A DNA stretch of 64,000 nt, taken from Treponema bryantii (GTDB lineage: Bacteria; Spirochaetota; Spirochaetia; Treponematales; Treponemataceae). The notes below the pieces were generated by a model. The model made no database searches. It was not told the DNA's origin and saw only the letters and a list, made by a program, of their open reading frames with translations. The DNA lies in assembly GCA_015061465.1 (NCBI GenBank), contig SUWN01000001.1, positions 28,305 through 92,304 of the forward strand. The letters are read 5' to 3'. This document shows, piece after piece, positions 27,519-36,535 of this stretch (position 1 is its first letter; the number at the start of each line of letters is the position of its first letter). Position numbers and translations under genes: made by a program.

Positions 27519-27619
27519 ATTCTTAAAAAAAACAGACCTTAAATTACAAATTTTTTTTATTATAACACATATTTTAAATTAAAGAAAATAAAAATAATTA
27601 ACCGATACTAAATATAATT

Positions 27620-28117
27620 ATGAATCGTGCTAAGTATTTGTTAGTTTTTTTAAGTGGAATCATTCTTTATATTGGACTTTCTCTTTTTTGGGGTGAAAAT
27701 AGTTTTAAAAATTATTCATCGTTAGTTGAACAAAAAAAAGCGATTGTAAAACATAAAGTGGATTTAGAAGATATTTATACAGAATTGTCTCTTGAAGTTT
27801 CGGCATTATATAATGATAAAGCGATTATTGCTGCCTATGCTAGAAAATTAGATTATGTTGCAGATGGTGAAAAAATTATTAAAATAAATGGACTCAAACC
27901 TTACCAAAGAACTTTGTATGACACAGGTTCTGTTGTTAGATATGTTGCTGATGATTTTTTATCAGAAAAGATTATAAAAATTTGTTCTATCATTTTTTCT
28001 TTCTGTGTTTTTCTTCTTTTTTTCATTTGGGATATTAAAAATCACAATATTACTTTTGGAAAAAAAGAAGAAACTTTTGTTACAGGAATTCCTTTGTATG
28101 AAGTGCCTCAAATCTGA
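27620..28117 (+). CDS. DivIC/FtsB-like septum protein with extra C-terminal helix
   Basis: A 165-residue membrane protein. Helix 1 (about 5-23) is followed by a coiled coil (VEQKKAIVKHKVDLEDIYTEL) and the conserved end KAIIAAYARKLDYVADGEKIIKING, the layout of DivIC/FtsB septum formation initiators. Unlike the ~100-residue family norm it has a second helix (about 115-135) and a 25-residue tail. TATAAT at 27613-27618 is only one base before the ATG, so either transcription starts elsewhere or this box is not used. The 3' end overlaps yrdC by 20 bases. Confidence 0.75.
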   Translation: MNRAKYLLVFLSGIILYIGLSLFWGENSFKNYSSLVEQKKAIVKHKVDLEDIYTELSLEVSALYNDKAIIAAYARKLDYVADGEKIIKINGLKPYQRTLYDTGSVVRYVADDFLSEKIIKICSIIFSFCVFLLFFIWDIKNHNITFGKKEETFVTGIPLYEVPQI

Positions 28118-28661
28118 TTTTGATTCAATAAAAAAATGCGCTGATTCATTAAAAAACGCACAAGTTGTAATAATTCCTACAGATACAGTTTACGGATTTT
28201 CGGCAATTGTTGATGATGACTCAAAAACTAAGGAAAAAATTCAAAAAATAAAGGGTAGAGGTGATGAAAAACCTTTTATTCAACTTATTTCTAGCCCGGA
28301 AGATATAAAAAAATACACAGATGATGAAATTCCGTCCAATTTGCTTGATTATTGGCCAGGACCTTTGACAATTATTGTAAACGATAAACGAATTAATTCT
28401 ACAACCGCTTTTAGATGTCCGGCAGATGAATGGCTCAGAAAAATCATAAAAGAATGTAATGCACCAATTTATTCTACAAGTGTGAACAGAAGCGGAAATC
28501 CAATTTTAGAAACTGAAAATGAAATTTTAGCTGAATTTAATGATGAAGTTGATTTATTTGTGTTAGATGGAGACAAAATTAATGCTTTGCCTTCTACAAT
28601 TGTTTCTGTTTGTGATGGAAATTTTAAAATAATTAGACAAGGTTGTTTAAAAATTAATTAA
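28098..28661 (+). CDS. tsaC: threonylcarbamoyl-AMP synthase (Sua5/YrdC/TsaC)
   Basis: It makes threonylcarbamoyl-AMP for t6A37 modification of ANN-decoding tRNAs. With the ATG at 28098 the protein is 187 residues, the normal length of the short YrdC form. Motifs: VVIIPTDTVYGFSAI, KIKGRGDEKPFIQLIS, YWPGPLTIIV, FRCPADEWL and STSVNRSG. The frame is open to 28005, but that region is inside the DivIC-like gene in another frame. Stop overlaps the convergent stop by 4 bases. Confidence 0.9.
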   Translation: MKCLKSDFDSIKKCADSLKNAQVVIIPTDTVYGFSAIVDDDSKTKEKIQKIKGRGDEKPFIQLISSPEDIKKYTDDEIPSNLLDYWPGPLTIIVNDKRINSTTAFRCPADEWLRKIIKECNAPIYSTSVNRSGNPILETENEILAEFNDEVDLFVLDGDKINALPSTIVSVCDGNFKIIRQGCLKIN

Positions 28662-29506
28662 GAGCGTCTGTGCCAAGTTACGTCAATAATTCCTGGAATT
28701 GCGTCTTCGTTTGCAGATATTAAAGTTGATTTTTTACCTTTTAGAGTATTATCATCCAATAATTCAAAATTCCATTCAATTGGATTTGCGTTTACCGCAA
28801 CTTTTAATGCGACTTGTCTTGGTAAATCTGGATAGAACGAAGCATTCGAACGTCCATTTTGTTTTATTTTTATCGCTTTTTTAGAAGCGTTTGATAATTC
28901 TACAGAAATATTCATTGATGCACCGTTATTAAAAATTACAAAACCACGTCCTCCTCGCATAATTACGATTTTATCAATATTGTTTTCGCCATACCAAGTT
29001 CCTGATAAAAACTCTGTAGAAATTTGAGGAAGATTAATTGTTGGTTGTTCAGATTCTTCTTCTGTTGAAACAACTGTTTTTTGCAAAACTAAATCTTTTA
29101 AAGAAGCTTGCAAAATATCTTTTGGTTCCATCAAAATTTTATAAAATGAATCAAATTCTTTTTTTACAGAATGATTAAGATTTTTGTTTTTTATTGTAAG
29201 ATTTGAAATCCATTTTGCATTTTCTTTTGTAATAATTGAATAAAACGAAAAATTACTAGAATCAATTGAATCATTTGAAGGGATTGTTTTTAAACAATCT
29301 TGAGTGCGTTTGTCTGTTACATTGAATGATGAAATTTCTTGAAATTGTGTGTAATACAAATCACTCAACATTTTTGCCATGTTGTCATCAATTTCAGAAG
29401 AAACAATTCCGTAGTAATCAATATTGTAAGGCTGACAGATTGCACTTTGCAATGAAAAAAAGAGAACTGCTAAAATTGTAAAAAATTTTGTTATTCTTTT
29501 CTTCAA
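28658..29506 (-). CDS. secreted hypothetical protein
   Basis: A 282-residue exported protein: signal peptide RITKFFTILAVLFFSLQSAICQ, cut after Ala or Cys-Gln. The N-terminal half has YGIVSSEIDDNMAKMLSDLYYTQ, and the C-terminal half, from FLSGTWYGENNIDKIVIMRGGRG, has a beta-barrel or lipocalin-like rhythm that occurs in other treponemal proteins. I cannot name a function. It is one base downstream of smpB on the same strand. Confidence 0.7.
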   Translation of the reverse strand: MKKRITKFFTILAVLFFSLQSAICQPYNIDYYGIVSSEIDDNMAKMLSDLYYTQFQEISSFNVTDKRTQDCLKTIPSNDSIDSSNFSFYSIITKENAKWISNLTIKNKNLNHSVKKEFDSFYKILMEPKDILQASLKDLVLQKTVVSTEEESEQPTINLPQISTEFLSGTWYGENNIDKIVIMRGGRGFVIFNNGASMNISVELSNASKKAIKIKQNGRSNASFYPDLPRQVALKVAVNANPIEWNFELLDDNTLKGKKSTLISANEDAIPGIIDVTWHRRS

Positions 29507-29507
29507 T

Positions 29508-29972
29508 TTATCCTCTTAAGTTTTTTGAAAACTCCCTTTGTATATCACGTTCGATATCACGATTTTTTATAGTCGCTCTTTTATCAAACATTTTTTTACC
29601 TTTACAAACTCCTAATGTTAATTTAACACGTCCGTTCTTTAAATAAAAGTTAATTGGAATCAAAGTGTTACCTTTTTCTTCAACTTTTCTTGTTATTTTT
29701 TTTATTTCTTCTCTGTGTAGTAATAATTTTTTAGGTCTGTCAGGATTATGATTAAAAATTGACGAATATGCGTATTCAGAAATATGAAAATTTTTGAGCC
29801 AAACTTCACCGTTTATAATTTCAGCAAAACTGTCAGGAAAAGAAATGTTTCCATTTTTTACAGATTTTACTTCTGTTCCTTGCAGCACAATTCCACATTC
29901 ATAAGTTTCTTCGATTGAGTAATCAAAACGAGCTTTTCTATTTTCTGCAATTATTTTTCTTCCTTCACTCAT
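29508..29972 (-). CDS. smpB: SsrA-binding protein SmpB
   Basis: It binds tmRNA and takes it to stalled ribosomes. The 154 residues are of family length. Signatures: AENRKARFDYSIEETYECGI, LQGTEVKSVKNGNISFPDSF, NPDRPKKLLLHREEI, TLIPINFYLKNGRVKLTLGV and the basic tail KKMFDKRATIKNRD. No tmRNA gene is seen in the window. Confidence 0.97.
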   Translation of the reverse strand: MSEGRKIIAENRKARFDYSIEETYECGIVLQGTEVKSVKNGNISFPDSFAEIINGEVWLKNFHISEYAYSSIFNHNPDRPKKLLLHREEIKKITRKVEEKGNTLIPINFYLKNGRVKLTLGVCKGKKMFDKRATIKNRDIERDIQREFSKNLRG

Positions 29973-30032
29973 TCTTATATTATAAGATATTGAAGAATTG
30001 CTTTCAAGTTTATAAAAAATGGATTTTTGTAT

Positions 30033-30060
30033 TTGTACTATGTCTTTTTTTATGTATAAT
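30033..30060 (+). promoter_or_regulatory. candidate promoter for the signal peptidase gene
   Basis: TTGTAC (30033-30038), a 16-base spacer and a perfect TATAAT (30055-30060), 34 bases before the ATG at 30095. A TTGAGG ribosome site sits between. Confidence 0.55.
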
Positions 30061-30094
30061 GTTTATGTATTTTATTTTGAGGTTGATTTAATTT

Positions 30095-30793
30095 ATGAAT
30101 AATAAAGTTTATGAATATTCTTACGCATTAAAAAAAGAAAAACAAAAAAAAGTTTTCTTTGTGTTTTTGTATATATTTTTGTTTTCTGTTTGTGTTAATT
30201 TGATTATGCACTTTTTTTTGTTTCCTGTAAGACAAGTTTCAACTTCTATGATTCCTGATATTCCTGAAAATTCTTTTGTAATGGTTAGTCCAATTGTAAA
30301 TAAAGTTGAACGTGGTGATGTTGTTTTGTTGGAATCTAAAAATACACAAGAATTTTCTAAAGGAATTATTTTTTTAGATTCACTTTGTAGATTTTTTACA
30401 GCACAACAAATTTCTTATTTAGAAAATTCGGATTTTCCAAACAAAAATAATCAATTGCGTCGTGTAATTGGAATGCCAGGCGATATTATTTACATGAGAG
30501 ATTATGTTCTTTATGTAAAACCAGCCGGTGAAAAACATTTTTTAACAGAATTTGAAGTTATAGAAAAAAAATATAATGCAACTTTTTTTGCAACACCAGC
30601 AGGTTGGGATAGTTCTTTGGCTGTGACAGGTTCGTTTGAAGAAATCAAATTAGGAAATGACGAATATTTTGTTTTGGGTGATAACAGAAAATCTTGTTCT
30701 GATTCTAGATTGTGGGGATGTATTTCTAAAAATGATATAAAAGCAAAATCTTTGTTCTGTTATTTTCCATTCAATAAGATGAAGGTTTATTAA
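30095..30793 (+). CDS. lepB: signal peptidase I homologue with Lys-to-Arg at the general base
   Basis: A 232-residue S26 family membrane protease that would remove Sec signal peptides. One helix (about 20-42) precedes the catalytic box STSMIPDIP (Ser 51). Box D reads LRRVIGMPGDIIYM and box E reads GDNRKSCSDSRLWG. In the family the residue before RVIG is the catalytic Lys; here it is Arg 122. Everything else looks intact. It may be an active variant, a lineage-specific form or an inactive paralogue; other lepB copies in the genome would matter. hemW follows after 5 bases. Confidence 0.85.
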   Translation: MNNKVYEYSYALKKEKQKKVFFVFLYIFLFSVCVNLIMHFFLFPVRQVSTSMIPDIPENSFVMVSPIVNKVERGDVVLLESKNTQEFSKGIIFLDSLCRFFTAQQISYLENSDFPNKNNQLRRVIGMPGDIIYMRDYVLYVKPAGEKHFLTEFEVIEKKYNATFFATPAGWDSSLAVTGSFEEIKLGNDEYFVLGDNRKSCSDSRLWGCISKNDIKAKSLFCYFPFNKMKVY

Positions 30794-30798
30794 TTTTT

Positions 30799-31971
30799 AT
30801 GAAAACTTCACTTTATATTCATATTCCGTATTGTTTGTCCAAATGTGAATATTGTGATTTTTTTAGCGTAAAATGCAATCAAATTGATGATTTTTATGTT
30901 CGCTCTTTGTGCAATGAAATTGAATCAAAAGCAAAATTTTTTAATGTTACTCAATGGAATTCAATTTACATTGGTGGCGGAACTCCAAGTTTGCTCAACA
31001 AAGAACAATTAAAACAAATCTTTAATTCAATTTATAAATTTGTTCCTCAATCAAAAAAATCTGAAATTACAATAGAAGTAAATCCTGACGATGTTACAGA
31101 AGATTTACTTCAGACTTTTGAAGAATGTGGAATAAATCGGCTTTCGTGTGGAATTCAGTCGTTGAATCAAAACTCTCTATCTTTTACAAAAAGACGTGCT
31201 TCTTTGGAACAAAATTTAAACGCGTTGGCTTTAATTCAAAAAAAATGGAGCGGAATTTTTTCTGTAGATTTGATTTGTGGGCTTCCTTACGAAACTGAAA
31301 AATCTTTTTTAGATGCGCTAGGACAAATTGTTTTGTTTAATCCTCATCATATTTCCATGTATTCCTTAGTTGTGGAAGAAGAAACTCCGTTGGGACAAAA
31401 AATCCTTAATGAAAAAATTCCCTACGATTATGATTTTGCAGATAATTTGTGGCTTAATGCACGCGAATTTTTACAAAAAAATGGATTTATTCAATATGAA
31501 GTTTCAAATTTTTGTAAAAAAGGATTCGAATGTTCTCACAATTTAGTTTATTGGAATCATCAAGATTATATTGGCTGTGGTTGTGGCGCGGTTGGAACAA
31601 TTTACGATTCTGACGGAAGTGGAAAAAGATTTTTTAATCTTTGGAATATAGATGAATACAAAAAATATTGGATAGAACATTCTCAATATGATTTAAGCAA
31701 AAAGGATATAGAAGAAATTGAACTAATCGATAAAGAAACTTCGCAATTTGAATTTTTTATGATGGGATTACGAAAACTCATCGGAATAAATTCTTGTGAT
31801 TATAAAAAAATATTTTCCAAAGAAATTCCTACAACTGTAAAAAATCAATTTGTAAAATGGCAAAAAAACGGTTTTGCAAAAATTACAAAACAAGGTGAAA
31901 ATGAAAATTATTCATTGACGCAAGAAGGTATTTTATTTTTAAACAAATTTATGGAAGAATTGGAATTGTGA
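30799..31971 (+). CDS. hemW: radical SAM heme chaperone HemW
   Basis: A 390-residue radical SAM protein. The cluster motif is C12-x3-C16-x2-C19 (PYCLSKCEYCDF), followed by YIGGGTPSLL, NRLSCGIQSLNQ and DLICGLPYET. These are HemW (formerly HemN-like, YggW) hallmarks; the protein delivers heme to respiratory enzymes and is not a true coproporphyrinogen oxidase, which would have a further N-terminal Cys. Its use in a fermentative treponeme is unclear. The last 23 bases overlap the convergent kinase gene. Confidence 0.9.
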   Translation: MKTSLYIHIPYCLSKCEYCDFFSVKCNQIDDFYVRSLCNEIESKAKFFNVTQWNSIYIGGGTPSLLNKEQLKQIFNSIYKFVPQSKKSEITIEVNPDDVTEDLLQTFEECGINRLSCGIQSLNQNSLSFTKRRASLEQNLNALALIQKKWSGIFSVDLICGLPYETEKSFLDALGQIVLFNPHHISMYSLVVEEETPLGQKILNEKIPYDYDFADNLWLNAREFLQKNGFIQYEVSNFCKKGFECSHNLVYWNHQDYIGCGCGAVGTIYDSDGSGKRFFNLWNIDEYKKYWIEHSQYDLSKKDIEEIELIDKETSQFEFFMMGLRKLIGINSCDYKKIFSKEIPTTVKNQFVKWQKNGFAKITKQGENENYSLTQEGILFLNKFMEELEL

Positions 31972-33313
31972 TTGTAAATGAAGTTCCTTTGTCTTTTTCT
32001 GATTCTACGTTGATTTTCCATCCGTGAATATCAATAATATTTTTTACAACAGAAAGTCCAATTCCCATTCCTTCTTCTCGTCTAGACGCTGAACTTCTGT
32101 AAAATAAATCAAAAATACTTGAAAGTTCATCTTTGTTTATGCCACAACCTGTGTCTGAAATTACAAAATATGCATTTTGTTTATCATTAAATGCTTTTAT
32201 TTCTATTGTATCATCTTCTTTTGTGTATCTAAGTGCGTTGCTGTAAAGATTTTCAAACGCTCTTGAAACAAGTTGTGAATTCATTTTTATTTTTATAGAA
32301 TCATCAATTTTTATATCAGTAATAACCTTTCGTTTAAAAACAGTTCCCGTGATTTCTGCGTCTTTTACAAAAGCGTTAATAATTCCTGCAAGTTGAATTT
32401 CGCTAATGTTGTCAATTATATTTGCGTTATCAAGTTTTGTAAAATTAATCAGTGTATCAATCATTGTTTCTAATTGATTTGTTTTACTTTTTATTAAATC
32501 AAGGGCTTGTGTTGTATCTGCAGGTTCGCTGATAATTCCATCAGTCAAAGCTTCTGTGTAACCTTTTATAATAGCAACGGGCGTTCTTAAATCATGACTT
32601 ATTCCCATAATGAATTTGTTTTTTCTTTTTTGAACTTCGAGCAAAGCAAGTCTCATTTTTTCTATACTTTTTGAAATTGAAATAATTTCATTTGAAGAAT
32701 TTTCTTTTAGAATGTTGTCTATTTTGTAATTTAAATCTCCGTTTGCAATTTCTTGAGTTCCGTTTTCAATTACTTTTATAGATTTAAAAATTGTTTTTGA
32801 AAGATGAATAATAATAAAAACACAAATTAAAACTACAAAGAATAGAAAGAAAATAAGTGATTTAATTAAATTGTTTCTAAAAAAGTTTCCGCGCTTTTCT
32901 CTATGAATATTTGTGATTCTTGTCATTAATAATGTTTTTGTTTTTTCTAGAGACGGAGTAGTGAACTGATAAAAATATTTGTCAGATGAATCATTTATAA
33001 TTTGCATGAGTTTTTGCGATTCAATTTTTTCACCTAATTTAAAATCTGGGATAGAAGATAATAAAATTTCGTTTTCTTCAGAAAATAAAACAGTTTCTAC
33101 ATTTGGAGGAAGATTTGACAAAATTCGTTTTAGGGTTTCAACATCGCTTTTAGAAAAATACGAATCTTGAATTTCGTTAAATTCTTTTGTTCCATTTATT
33201 AAAAGTCTGTTTGGTGAACGTAAATAATTATGAACCAAAATGAATAAAATTGACAAAAGAGGAATTGCAATAATCGTTGTTGATAATAATAAAAAATTTT
33301 TTTTAATTGTCAT
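31949..33313 (-). CDS. sensor histidine kinase
   Basis: A 454-residue membrane kinase. Helix 1 (about 8-28), a periplasmic sensor region of ~110 residues, helix 2 (about 148-170), HAMP, then HisKA with MGISHDLRTPVAIIKG (His near residue 238) and an HATPase domain with N box (NLYSNALRY), G1 (DTGCGI) and G2 (GMGIGLSVVK). The signal cannot be read. It overlaps the response regulator gene by 11 bases and is translated after it. Confidence 0.93.
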   Translation of the reverse strand: MTIKKNFLLLSTTIIAIPLLSILFILVHNYLRSPNRLLINGTKEFNEIQDSYFSKSDVETLKRILSNLPPNVETVLFSEENEILLSSIPDFKLGEKIESQKLMQIINDSSDKYFYQFTTPSLEKTKTLLMTRITNIHREKRGNFFRNNLIKSLIFFLFFVVLICVFIIIHLSKTIFKSIKVIENGTQEIANGDLNYKIDNILKENSSNEIISISKSIEKMRLALLEVQKRKNKFIMGISHDLRTPVAIIKGYTEALTDGIISEPADTTQALDLIKSKTNQLETMIDTLINFTKLDNANIIDNISEIQLAGIINAFVKDAEITGTVFKRKVITDIKIDDSIKIKMNSQLVSRAFENLYSNALRYTKEDDTIEIKAFNDKQNAYFVISDTGCGINKDELSSIFDLFYRSSASRREEGMGIGLSVVKNIIDIHGWKINVESEKDKGTSFTITIPILP

Positions 33314-34040
33314 ATTGATTTTTTTTTATGCTTTCTTTATCAAAAATATAACCTTGTCCAAATTCTGTTTTTATAAACTTTGGATTAGTTGGATCCTTTT
33401 CTAGTTTTTTTCTTAAACGTTGAATATAAACAGCGACCGCAGTCACATCTCCGTATTGAACACGCCAAACATCAATATAAATTTTTTCTGGAGAAAGAAT
33501 TTGTCCTGCGTGTTTTAATAAATATTCCAAAACTTCATATTCTTTTGTGGAAAGAGGAATTTTATTGTTTCCTTTTTTTAAGACGCAACTATTTAATAAT
33601 AAAGTGTAGTCTGCAAAGGAAATTGATTCTTCTGCTTTTGCCGAAGCTGAAAATTGTCTTCTAAGATTTGCTTTTACTCTTGCCACAAGAACGCTTGGGG
33701 AAAACGGTTTTGTAACAAATTCATCAGCCCCAAAGCCTAAACCTTGAATTATATCTTCATCAGCGTCTCGTGCAGAAACTATCATCACTGGAATAGAAGA
33801 ATTTTGTTCTTTTTTTAATTTTCCCAAAAAATCAAAGCCGTTCATTTTAGGTAAATTTAAGTCCAAAATGATTAAATCAGGCCTTTTATCAGCTTTTAAT
33901 GAATCTAAAGCGTCTTCTGCGTTAGAAAAAATAGCAGAAGTCATACCAGATTTTGATAAATATAAAGAAATTAACTTAGAAATTGCTTCTTCATCTTCGA
34001 TAATGTAAATGTATGGATTTAAATTATTATTTTCCTGCAT
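33303..34040 (-). CDS. OmpR/PhoB-family response regulator
   Basis: A 245-residue regulator: receiver domain (IIEDEEAI, phospho-acceptor Asp 60 in IILDLNLP, Lys in TKPFSP) and a winged-helix DNA-binding domain ending VAVYIQRLRKKLEKD...GQGYIF. The frame is open to 34100, but the extra residues are hydrophobic and unlike the family; the ATG at 34040 starts right before the receiver domain. It is paired with the following histidine kinase and lies upstream of, and divergent from, the flagellar operon. Confidence 0.93.
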   Translation of the reverse strand: MQENNNLNPYIYIIEDEEAISKLISLYLSKSGMTSAIFSNAEDALDSLKADKRPDLIILDLNLPKMNGFDFLGKLKKEQNSSIPVMIVSARDADEDIIQGLGFGADEFVTKPFSPSVLVARVKANLRRQFSASAKAEESISFADYTLLLNSCVLKKGNNKIPLSTKEYEVLEYLLKHAGQILSPEKIYIDVWRVQYGDVTAVAVYIQRLRKKLEKDPTNPKFIKTEFGQGYIFDKESIKKNQYDN

Positions 34041-34126
34041 AAGTCTATCTCGTGTTTTTATTATAAACTTGATATTAAAAAAAGGTAATAAAAATAACAT
34101 AAATAACGGAAAATTATAGATATTTA

Positions 34127-34154
34127 TTGAAATAATTAGAAAATAGGTTATAAT
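34127..34154 (+). promoter_or_regulatory. sigma-70 type promoter of the flagellar operon
   Basis: TTGAAA (34127-34132), a 16-base spacer and TATAAT (34149-34154). The expected start site is near 34161, only about five bases before the flbD ATG, so the leader would be very short. No sigma-28 consensus is seen, in keeping with housekeeping-sigma control of the fla operon known in Treponema and Borrelia. Confidence 0.65.
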
Positions 34155-34165
34155 TGATTACGGAA

Positions 34166-34366
34166 ATGATAGATGTAATGCGGTTAGATGGGAAAATTTA
34201 TTGGGTGAATCCGCACATGATCGAAAGTATGGAATGTACGCCAGATTTAACGTTAACAATGTTATCTGGAAAAAAGCTCATTGTTCGAAATTCCCCCGAA
34301 GAATTAATCCAGAAAATAATTGAATATAGACAAAAAATTGGTATAGATAAACAAGAGGTCTTGTAA
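34166..34366 (+). CDS. flbD: flagellar protein FlbD
   Basis: A 66-residue protein of the spirochaete/Firmicutes FlbD family found in flagellar operons. It starts IDVMRLDGKIYWVNPHMIES, as family members do, and ends with a helix and charged tail. An in-frame TTG at 34154 was not used because it overlaps the -10 box. FlbD's exact role is uncertain; it is not the Caulobacter regulator of the same name. The stop overlaps the motA ATG by one base. Confidence 0.9.
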   Translation: MIDVMRLDGKIYWVNPHMIESMECTPDLTLTMLSGKKLIVRNSPEELIQKIIEYRQKIGIDKQEVL

Positions 34367-35148
34367 TGGATTTAGCGACTATAATTGGTTTTGTTGGTGG
34401 TGCTGCCTGTATCGTAATGTCAGTTTTGACATCAGGTGGTTCAATGAAGAATATCATTGATATTCCATCTGTTTTCATGACTATTGGTGGATCTTTGTGT
34501 GCAATCTTTATTTTGGCACCATTAAAAAAAGTTTTTGGAATGTTTAAAATTATGGGACGTGCTTTTAAGGTTCCTGATTTTGGAGAAAGAAATATTGTAA
34601 TTACAATGAAAACTCTTTCTGAAAAAGCTCGTCGTGAAGGTATTCTTGCTTTGGAAGATGGGCTTGAAGATTTGGAAGACCCATTTATGAAAACAGGACT
34701 TCGTCTTGTAGTTGATGGTTCAGACGGAAACGTAATTCGTTCAATCATGGAAAACGAAATGAATCAATGTGAAGCTCGTCACATGGAATGGATAAATCTT
34801 TTGAACCAATGGGCAGGATTCGGACCTGGTTTTGGTATGATGGGTACTGTATTAGGTCTTATTGGTATGTTGAATAACCTTGAAGATAAATCATCACTTG
34901 GTCCAAATATGGCTGTTGCGTTAGTTACAACTTTGTACGGTTCTATGCTTGCAAACTGGCTTATTGCACCTTTGGCACAAAAATTGTTGTATCATAACTC
35001 AATGGAAATGAAAACAAAAGAAATGATTATCGAAGGTGTTCTTGCTATTCAAGCTGGTGAAAACCCTCGAATGATGGCTCAAAAACTTCTAACTTATCTT
35101 GATCCAGAAACAAGAAAAGTAATTGAAGCTGATGTATTAAAAGACTAA
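34366..35148 (+). CDS. motA: flagellar motor stator protein MotA
   Basis: The 260 residues have four membrane helices (about 2-22, 34-52, 145-168, 180-200) with a large cytoplasmic loop between helices 2 and 3. LARREG-like KARREGILALEDG and WAGFGPGFGMMGTVLGLI are typical. With MotB it forms the ion-conducting stator. Translation is coupled to flbD (TAATG). Confidence 0.96.
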   Translation: MDLATIIGFVGGAACIVMSVLTSGGSMKNIIDIPSVFMTIGGSLCAIFILAPLKKVFGMFKIMGRAFKVPDFGERNIVITMKTLSEKARREGILALEDGLEDLEDPFMKTGLRLVVDGSDGNVIRSIMENEMNQCEARHMEWINLLNQWAGFGPGFGMMGTVLGLIGMLNNLEDKSSLGPNMAVALVTTLYGSMLANWLIAPLAQKLLYHNSMEMKTKEMIIEGVLAIQAGENPRMMAQKLLTYLDPETRKVIEADVLKD

Positions 35149-35170
35149 AAGTAAAAGGTAATATTTTTTT

Positions 35171-35899
35171 ATGGCAAGAGAAAAAAAGGAAACACAAAAA
35201 CCTTCGAAAGCATGGCTGGACACCTATGGTGATATGATTACTCTTATGTTGTGTTTCTTCGTAATGCTTTACAATCCATCGGAGGTTGATGTTACACAAC
35301 TTGCTACAATCACACAGTCTCTTCAAATGACAGAAACTGAAAATACATCTGGTGGTTTGTCATTGTCTGCGGGGCGTCTTTCTGATTTAGGAAATAATAT
35401 AAATTCTTTGCCATCTTTGGAAAAAGGAAAATCTTTGGGATTGGCAAAAAAGAAAGCTGTTAGTCTTTTTGCACCTGATGTAAAATCTAATAGAATTACA
35501 ATCACAAGTGATGAACGCGGTTTGATAATTACACTTTTGTCTGATAATTTTTTTGAACAGGGAAGTGCAGAACTTAATATAAATGAAACAAGAGAAACTT
35601 TATTAAGATTGGCAGATTTTTTCAAATCAGCGGAGATGAAAAATAGACGTTTTAGAATTGAAGGACATACAGATAATGCTCCAGTTGCAGAAAATTCAAA
35701 ATATTTGAGCAATTGGGAACTTTCTTCTGAAAGAGCTATTAATGTTCTTCATTATCTTGCCGATTATGGAGTAGATGAGAATCAATTTTCTGTAGCAGGA
35801 TATGCTGATACTCGTCCAAAGTTTTCTAATGATACCCCTGAATCAAGGGCTTATAATCGTCGTGTAGATATAATTATTCTAGACGAGGGGCATTTTTAG
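35171..35899 (+). CDS. motB: flagellar motor stator protein MotB
   Basis: The 242 residues have one N-terminal helix containing the ion-carrying Asp in [16 protein letters not shown], then a plug/linker, and an OmpA-like peptidoglycan-binding domain ([42 protein letters not shown]). The Asp context Tyr-Gly-Asp-Met-Ile-Thr-Leu is the standard one. It anchors the stator to peptidoglycan. Confidence 0.96.
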   Translation: MAREKKETQKPSKAWLDTYGDMITLMLCFFVMLYNPSEVDVTQLATITQSLQMTETENTSGGLSLSAGRLSDLGNNINSLPSLEKGKSLGLAKKKAVSLFAPDVKSNRITITSDERGLIITLLSDNFFEQGSAELNINETRETLLRLADFFKSAEMKNRRFRIEGHTDNAPVAENSKYLSNWELSSERAINVLHYLADYGVDENQFSVAGYADTRPKFSNDTPESRAYNRRVDIIILDEGHF

Positions 35900-35946
35900 T
35901 GGTATTATTATAAGGAATTTAATTTTAGTAATTTGCTGGAGGGGAT

Positions 35947-36504
35947 ATGGCAGACGACGATGAATTGAATCTAGATGACAACGTAGGTGGTAGTGCTCCT
36001 GCTAAGAAAAATAGAGCTGGTGGGCTATTTTCTGGTCTCTTAAAATGGATAATTATTGCAATTTCAGCAATAATTGTTATTGTTGTAGTTTGTTTTTTCA
36101 CTGTAAAAATCGTAGTTGGTAATAATGCTTCAAATAATGCAAGTTATGTTATTCCAGAAGAATATAAATCTGGAGTAAGAGAATATTACGATTGGTATAA
36201 ATCAATTGGAGTTATTCAAACAACAACTTGTGATCCTATCCCTGCAACTGTTAGGGTAAATGTTTTCCTTGGTTACAAAAAAGATGATAAGGCAACTTCT
36301 ACAGAAATTACACAACGTTCTGTAGAAATAAAAGATTTCTTGCGTCGCTATTTTAGTGGTAAAACTGCTGCTGAATTAAAAAATGTAGACAACGAAGACA
36401 AATTAAAAATGGAAATCCGTAATGGAATCAATGATAAAGTTTTAAGTGGTTCTAAAATACGTGATGTAAGTTTTGATCAAAAAGATGTAATTGAACAGAA
36501 TTAA
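35947..36504 (+). CDS. fliL: flagellar basal body-associated protein FliL
   Basis: The 185 residues have an acidic cytoplasmic N-terminus, one membrane helix (about 31-55, WIIIAISAIIVIVVVCFF) and a periplasmic domain ending with the RDVSFDQ stretch typical of FliL C-termini. FliL supports stator function. GGAGGGG precedes the ATG. Confidence 0.88.
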   Translation: MADDDELNLDDNVGGSAPAKKNRAGGLFSGLLKWIIIAISAIIVIVVVCFFTVKIVVGNNASNNASYVIPEEYKSGVREYYDWYKSIGVIQTTTCDPIPATVRVNVFLGYKKDDKATSTEITQRSVEIKDFLRRYFSGKTAAELKNVDNEDKLKMEIRNGINDKVLSGSKIRDVSFDQKDVIEQN

Positions 36505-36535
36505 TTTTCTGTAAATATAAAAAGGTGGAAGGTGC

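Noticed and set aside
27580..27608. Sigma-28 promoter before the DivIC-like gene
   Set aside because: TAAAGAAA and ACCGATAC resemble the consensus but the spacing is 13 instead of 11 bases and the -10 has mismatches; a division gene under sigma-28 is also unlikely.
34041..34100. N-terminal extension of the response regulator
   Set aside because: It would add a hydrophobic stretch before the receiver domain that the family does not have, and an ATG at 34040 fits the domain start.
34154..34165. TTG start for flbD
   Set aside because: The codon overlaps the last base of the -10 box, so it would not be in the transcript; family members start at the Met-Ile-Asp-Val equivalent.
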